From the NCBI GenBank assembly GCA_015259235.1, contig JABZGM010000074.1:1-9320 (forward strand): a DNA stretch of 9,320 nt, given 5' to 3'. Shown here piece after piece: positions 5,672-9,320 of the stretch (the stretch's first letter is position 1; every line of letters starts with the position of its first letter). Both the position numbers and the translations under genes were made by a program. This DNA is from Alloprevotella sp. Lineage in GTDB: Bacteria; Bacteroidota; Bacteroidia; Bacteroidales; Bacteroidaceae. The notes under the pieces were generated by a model. The model saw only the letters and a program-made list of their open reading frames with translations. It had not been told where the DNA came from and made no database searches.

Positions 5672-8299
5672 TTAGAAACCTGCGAGTTCGAGCACTTTGG
5701 CAACGGCTTCGTCAAGGCCTGCGGTGTTCTTACCACCTGCAGTGGCGAAGTGAGGAGCACCACCTCCACCACCTTGGATGAGGCGTGCGGCTTCTTTGAC
5801 GAGGTTACCAGCATGGAGCTGACGACTTGCAATGAGATCCTTGCTCACCATGACAGTGAGGAGTGGTTTGTCGTCGTGTTTAGAACCGAGAACGAGCAAG
5901 GTGTTTTCGGGCAACTGTCCTGACACTTGGAAGGCGAGGTCTTTCACTGCGCCTGCTTCTACGTCCATGGGGAGAACCTGTGCAATGACTTTGACACCAT
6001 CAACTTCTTTAGCAGATTCGATGAGGCGACCTTTGAGTTGTCCCACGCGTTCGCGAACGGCAGCTTCCACTTGCTTCTTCAAGTCAGCGTTTTCGTCGAT
6101 GGCTTTTTGCACAGCGGCTTTCACGTCTTTGGCGTTGTTGAAGAAGGCGCTGACACTACTGAGAATGTCTTGTTGGAGATACATGCTTTCTTCTGCTGCT
6201 TCACCGGTGATGGCTTCGATACGGCGGATACCTGCGGCAACACTGCTTTCACTCACGATGCGGAACAGACCAAGTTTACCGGTTGCGCTGACGTGTGTAC
6301 CACCACAGAATTCTACGCTGTCGCCAAACTGAACAACGCGTACGCGGTCACCATATTTTTCTCCGAAGAGGGCAATCGCTCCCATGTTTTTAGCTTCTTC
6401 GATGGGCACATCGCGGTGATCTTGGAAGGGGATGTTTTCGCGGATACGACCATTGATGATGCGTTCGATTTGGCGCAATTCCTCGGGTGTTACTTTTTGG
6501 AAGTGAGAGAAGTCGAAACGAAGACTGCGGTCGTTGTTGAGCGAACCTTTTTGCTCTACGTGGGTGCCGAGGACTTCGCGGAGTGCTTGGTCGAGCAAGT
6601 GAGTAGCGGTGTGGTTGGCTTCAATTTTGTGACGACGATCTTCATCAACACATGCCATGAATTCTGCTTCAGGATGCTTGGGAAGTGCCTTGGTGAGGTG
6701 GATGGGAAGGTTGTTTTCGCGCTTGGTGTCGAAGATTTCCACTGTTTCTTCCTCATTGATGAGCACACCAGTGTCACCTACTTGTCCACCCATTTCAGCA
6801 TAGAATGGCGTGTTGTCGAGTACGAGTTCGAAGTAGGTTTGCTTCTTTTGTTGCACTTGACGATATTTCAAGATGCGGCAACCATATTCGGTGTAGTCCC
6901 AACCGTGGAAAGTGGTGTCGCCTTCTGCCAATACCACCCAGTCGCCTGTTTCTGTGGCAGCGGCATTGCGTGCGCGCTCCTTTTGTTGCTGCATTTCTGC
7001 ATCAAAACCAGCTTCGTCCACCGTGAGACCGGCTTCAGAACAGATGAGTTCGGTGAGGTCGAAGGGGAAACCATAGGTGTCGAAGAGGGTGAAGGCTTCT
7101 TTTCCTTCTACCACTTTGTTGCCTGCTGCCTTCGTGGCTTCAATGATATTTTCCAAACGGTTGATACCAGTGGCAAGGGTGCGAAGGAATGATTCTTCTT
7201 CTTCGCGAATCACCTTGGTGATGAGTTCTTGTTGCGCAGGAAGTTCGGGATATGCGCCTCCCATCTCTTGTACGAGGGTGGGAATGAGGCGGCAAATGAA
7301 GGCTTCGCGCTGGTTGAGGAAGGTGTAAGCGTAGCGAACTGCACGGCGCAAGATGCGACGAATCACATAACCTGCTTTCGCGTTGGAGGGAAGTTGTCCG
7401 TCTGCGATGGAGAACGCGATGGCGCGCAGGTGGTCTGCGATAACACGCATTGCCACGTCGGTAGCTTCTTCTTTTCCATAAGCAAAACCAGAAAACTCTG
7501 CGATTTTGCGGATGATGGGTTGGAAAATGTCGGTGTCGTAGTTGGAGTTTTTGCCTTGAAGCACACGCACCAAACGCTCAAATCCCATACCGGTGTCGAT
7601 AACCTTGTGGGGAAGTCCTTCGAGAGAACCATCGGCTTTGCGATTGTATTGCATAAACACGAGGTTCCAAATTTCAATCACCTCGGGGTTGTCTTGGTTC
7701 ACGAGAGAAGCTCCAGAAACTTTGGCTTTTTCTTCTTCGGAACGTCCATCGATGTGGATTTCTGAGCAAGGACCGCAGGGACCGGTGTCACCCATTTCCC
7801 AGAAATTGTCGTGCTTGTTACCATTGATGATGTGGTCTTTGGGAAAATAGCGTTCCCAAATGGCAGCTGCTTCATCATCGCGCTCTAGTCCGGCTTCTTT
7901 GTCGCCTTCAAAGACAGTAACATAAAGATTTTTGGGGTCAATCTTGAGCACTTCCACCAAGAATTTGTAGGCGAAAGTGATGGCATCTTCCTTGAAGTAG
8001 TCGCCAAATGACCAGTTACCGAGCATTTCAAACATCGTGTGGTGGTAGGTGTCGTGTCCCACCTCTTCGAGGTCGTTGTGCTTACCACTCACGCGCAGAC
8101 ATTTCTGAGAGTCTGTCATGCGTCGGCATTTAGGTTCTGTGTGTCCGAGGATAATATCCTTGAACTGATTCATACCCGCATTGGTGAACATGAGGGTGGG
8201 GTCGTCTTTAATCACCATTGGAGCGGAGGGAACGATGAGGTGTCCGTGCTCCTCAAAGAAACGCTTGTAAGATTCGCGTATTTCGTTTGCAGTCATCAT
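5672..8299 (-). CDS. alaS: Alanyl-tRNA synthetase
   Basis: Class II aminoacyl-tRNA synthetase that charges tRNA-Ala and hydrolyses Ser- and Gly-tRNA-Ala. All domains of a full-length enzyme are seen in the 875-residue product: aminoacylation core from [11 protein letters not shown], with [10 protein letters not shown] (39-48), [20 protein letters not shown] (61-80) and motif 3 GMGFERL (237-243); the anticodon-stem-binding region; the editing domain with its zinc ligands, HTATH (His563 and His567) and CGGTH (Cys665 and His669); and a C-Ala domain ending with a Gly-rich GGGGGAPHF (843-851). Nothing looks damaged. I start at ATG 8299; the frame is open to an ATG at 8365, but those 22 residues lack family resemblance and would begin upstream of the promoter at 8323-8330. 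ATG 8296 is an alternative one codon later. Transcription is probably monocistronic, ending at 5618-5654. Confidence 0.97.
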   Translation of the reverse strand: MMTANEIRESYKRFFEEHGHLIVPSAPMVIKDDPTLMFTNAGMNQFKDIILGHTEPKCRRMTDSQKCLRVSGKHNDLEEVGHDTYHHTMFEMLGNWSFGDYFKEDAITFAYKFLVEVLKIDPKNLYVTVFEGDKEAGLERDDEAAAIWERYFPKDHIINGNKHDNFWEMGDTGPCGPCSEIHIDGRSEEEKAKVSGASLVNQDNPEVIEIWNLVFMQYNRKADGSLEGLPHKVIDTGMGFERLVRVLQGKNSNYDTDIFQPIIRKIAEFSGFAYGKEEATDVAMRVIADHLRAIAFSIADGQLPSNAKAGYVIRRILRRAVRYAYTFLNQREAFICRLIPTLVQEMGGAYPELPAQQELITKVIREEEESFLRTLATGINRLENIIEATKAAGNKVVEGKEAFTLFDTYGFPFDLTELICSEAGLTVDEAGFDAEMQQQKERARNAAATETGDWVVLAEGDTTFHGWDYTEYGCRILKYRQVQQKKQTYFELVLDNTPFYAEMGGQVGDTGVLINEEETVEIFDTKRENNLPIHLTKALPKHPEAEFMACVDEDRRHKIEANHTATHLLDQALREVLGTHVEQKGSLNNDRSLRFDFSHFQKVTPEELRQIERIINGRIRENIPFQDHRDVPIEEAKNMGAIALFGEKYGDRVRVVQFGDSVEFCGGTHVSATGKLGLFRIVSESSVAAGIRRIEAITGEAAEESMYLQQDILSSVSAFFNNAKDVKAAVQKAIDENADLKKQVEAAVRERVGQLKGRLIESAKEVDGVKVIAQVLPMDVEAGAVKDLAFQVSGQLPENTLLVLGSKHDDKPLLTVMVSKDLIASRQLHAGNLVKEAARLIQGGGGGAPHFATAGGKNTAGLDEAVAKVLELAGF

Positions 8300-8322
8300 A
8301 CTGAATTCTAATCTATTTGGTG

Positions 8323-8330
8323 CAAAGTTA
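8323..8330 (-). promoter_or_regulatory. Bacteroidota -7 element for alaS
   Basis: On the minus strand TAACTTTG (8330 to 8323) is a perfect TAnnTTTG. Transcription would start near 8317, leaving a leader of about 18 bases to ATG 8299. No good TTTG is found at the expected -33 spacing, where the foot of the neighbouring terminator stem lies. Confidence 0.55.
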
Positions 8331-8343
8331 CAATTTTCTGAGC

Positions 8344-8385
8344 AAAAATCGAGCGATTCTGCCACGAATTGTGACGGAATCGCTC
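8344..8385 (-). terminator. Rho-independent terminator of the DUF805 gene
   Basis: GAGCGATTC (8351-8359) pairs with GAATCGCTC (8377-8385), extending inward to 15 pairs (to 8365/8371) with one G-U and one mismatch, loop GAATT. On the minus strand the stem is followed, after GA, by TTTTT (8348 to 8344). It sits about 42 bases past the DUF805 stop at 8427 and abuts the alaS promoter. Confidence 0.75.
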
Positions 8386-8426
8386 AATGTGTGAGAGAGT
8401 TGGGAGGAAATGCCTCCTAAAGGAGC

Positions 8427-9005
8427 TTATTGTTGATGGGGGTATCCTCCGTTATAGGGTTGTTGATTTGGATATCCTCCGTTATAGGGTTGCTGATTTG
8501 GATATCCTCCGTTATAAGGTTGTTGGTATCCATAAGGTGCACCTTGACCATAAGGATTTCCCCAATTGTTGCCGTTATTTCCTATATCTTTGGGGTTAGG
8601 ACCATATTGATTGTCGCCTGGAGTGCTATCCGTGCAATAGAAAACAAGGAGCACAATGCCTGTGATAACATTCACATAGGGAATCATTCCAATGAGCATC
8701 AACCAACCACTTTTTCCCGTGTCGTGTAGGCGGCGTGCTGTCACCGCCCATGTAGGGACTAATAATCCGATACAAGTAATGATACCAACAAACGATAGCA
8801 GAGCACCAAGTATAGTAAGTGCAGAGGGTGTTTCTGGGATTGAATAGTCTTGAAAAGCCCCACCCGCAAGTAATAGAATAAGACCAATAAATATGGGTAA
8901 AAAGACGAAGAGAAAATGGAAGAGAGTGTAATACCAAAACTCAGAACGGCGTGCACGGCCGTTGAAGTCAGCATAGTGCTGAAGACAATAGAGAAAATAT
9001 TTCAT
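8427..9005 (-). CDS. DUF805 family membrane protein with decapeptide-repeat tail
   Basis: A 192-residue inner-membrane protein of the DUF805 (YhaH-like, PF05656) family, whose function is unknown. The N-terminus MKYFLYCLQHYADFNGRARR (1-20), followed by SEFWYYTLF (21-29), is the family signature. Hydrophobic segments lie at about 27-50 and 63-88. The loop motif TARRLHDTGKSGW is at 89-101, a last segment at about 102-123, and the terminal motif YCTDSTPGDNQYGPNPK at 123-139. A soluble Asn/Gly/Tyr/Gln/Pro-rich tail (140-192) contains three near-identical copies of QQPYNGGYPN (161-170, 171-180, 181-190, the last ending PH), encoded by 30-base tandem repeats. The start at ATG 9005 fits the family N-terminus. 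A second DUF805-like gene lies immediately upstream on the same strand, so the pair probably arose by duplication. It ends at the terminator at 8344-8385. Confidence 0.92.
   Translation of the reverse strand: MKYFLYCLQHYADFNGRARRSEFWYYTLFHFLFVFLPIFIGLILLLAGGAFQDYSIPETPSALTILGALLSFVGIITCIGLLVPTWAVTARRLHDTGKSGWLMLIGMIPYVNVITGIVLLVFYCTDSTPGDNQYGPNPKDIGNNGNNWGNPYGQGAPYGYQQPYNGGYPNQQPYNGGYPNQQPYNGGYPHQQ
8430..8519. repeat. Three 30-bp tandem repeats inside the DUF805 gene
   Basis: Units at 8430-8459, 8460-8489 and 8490-8519 share the core TATCCTCCGTTATA, with few differences: GGGG for TTGGA in the first unit, and TTGC and AAGG variants in the third. Each encodes the decapeptide QQPYNGGYPN on the minus strand. 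The length is a multiple of three, so copy-number change would keep the frame. Confidence 0.95.
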
Positions 9006-9057
9006 GACAAATGGATTGAAAGGGTTTATTGTAGAGATGGATGTTCTAGCACTTCAA

Positions 9058-9114
9058 TTATTGCTTTTCCTTGAGGTGAATACCTTGTTGATTTGGATGT
9101 CCACCATTATGGGA
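9058..9114 (-). pseudogene. Out-of-frame remnant of the second DUF805 tail
   Basis: In the frame shifted by +1 from the preceding gene, 9114 to 9058 reads SHNGGHPNQQGIHLKEKQ then TAA. Its first 30 bases match the neighbour's 30-base repeat unit (CCC TAT AAC GGA GGA TAT and on) at 25 of 30 positions, and SHNGGHPNQQ parallels PYNGGYPNQQ. A net insertion of one base, or loss of two, near the GGCTTCCC at 9111-9118 explains it. A sequencing error at this point would look the same. Confidence 0.7.
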
Positions 9115-9320
9115 AGCCTATTTGATCTGGATTCGCGTTGTTTTCTTCTTTGGGGTTCGGACCAAATCTATTTATCCCTTGTTGGCTGTCTCTGCAATAC
9201 CAAACTAGAAGAAGAATTTCTGCAGCTATGTGACAAATGATGGAGACGAACAAGAGGACTGAAAGCAGCTTTTCTTCCATAAAAATAGAGAAGCCACGCA
9301 TATCTTCGCCCCATATGGCA
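9107..9320 (-). CDS. Second DUF805-like gene, C-terminal part only
   Basis: The frame is open from the right window edge to TAA at 9107-9109, about 70 residues, reading AIWGEDMRGF at the edge and continuing through a hydrophobic segment to LLLVWYCRDSQQGINRFG and PNPKEENNANPDQIGFP. The motif YCRDSQQGINRFGPNPK matches YCTDSTPGDNQYGPNPK of the neighbouring DUF805 protein, so the two are paralogs. The RRLHDTGKSGW loop of its neighbour is not recognisable here, so this copy has diverged in the membrane part. It ends early compared with its neighbour, and the expected Asn/Gly/Gln tail continues in another frame (9058-9114). ATG 9301 is internal; the real start lies beyond the window. Whether the truncated product is functional cannot be judged. 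Confidence 0.75.
   Translation of the reverse strand, partial: AIWGEDMRGFSIFMEEKLLSVLLFVSIICHIAAEILLLVWYCRDSQQGINRFGPNPKEENNANPDQIGFP

Noticed and set aside
5927..7192. 421-codon open frame on the plus strand
   Set aside because: It lies wholly antisense to alaS. Its product is rich in Phe, Cys, His and Val with no recognisable motif, and it follows the codon phase of the opposite strand. It is a shadow of a high-constraint gene.
7229..7765. 178-codon plus-strand frame antisense to alaS
   Set aside because: Same reason as the longer antisense frame: no motif, and the opposite strand encodes intact AlaRS.
8300..8365. Upstream extension of alaS by 22 codons
   Set aside because: Family resemblance begins at the Met-Met of 8299, and the extension covers the -7 element and a likely transcription start.
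8430..8519. CRISPR-like array
   Set aside because: The 30-base repeats are directly adjacent with no spacers, stay in frame, and encode a decapeptide within a DUF805 gene.

Overview
The window looks like ordinary chromosome of a member of the Bacteroidota, most likely order Bacteroidales and probably a Prevotella-like genus (the genus is a guess). The evidence is as follows. Two promoters match the Bacteroidota sigma-factor pattern, with a -7 element TAnnTTTG (one of them with a clean TTTG at -33). Starts lack Shine-Dalgarno sequences. There are lipoproteins of types common in Bacteroidales, and the AlaRS N-terminus is of Bacteroidales type.

Layout, left to right. A 5'-complete, 3'-truncated AI-2E/PerM-family transporter gene runs leftward off the window (1-992, minus). 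A 397-base divergent spacer (993-1389) holds two back-to-back promoters. Rightward from it come rsmI (1390-2205, 16S rRNA C1402 2'-O-methyltransferase with an unusual charged tail) and a coiled-coil lipoprotein resembling the Cbp1 collagen-binding family (2253-3122). A 334-base spacer (3123-3456) carries two hairpin structures. A glycine-zipper lipoprotein (3457-4203) follows, overlapping a NorM-type MATE exporter (4200-5531) by the four bases ATGA. A perfect 16-bp hairpin (5618-5654) ends this rightward block and also serves the convergent alaS gene (5672-8299, minus). Upstream of alaS is a terminator for a leftward DUF805 membrane protein with three decapeptide repeats at its C-terminus (8427-9005, minus). 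At the right edge is the C-terminal part of a second, divergent DUF805-like gene (9107-9320, minus), whose Asn/Gly/Gln tail has been lost from frame by an indel but is still readable in the next frame (9058-9114).

Functionally the window mixes housekeeping translation genes (rsmI, alaS) with envelope genes (AI-2E transporter, two lipoproteins, MATE exporter, two DUF805 proteins). The only close coupling visible is the lipoprotein-MATE overlap. I see no phage, IS element, CRISPR array, tRNA or rRNA, and no convincing new defence or biosynthetic system. The most unusual points are the frameshifted DUF805 paralog beside an intact copy with an expanded repeat tail, the two intergenic hairpins at 3162-3373, and the lipoprotein-MATE coupling.
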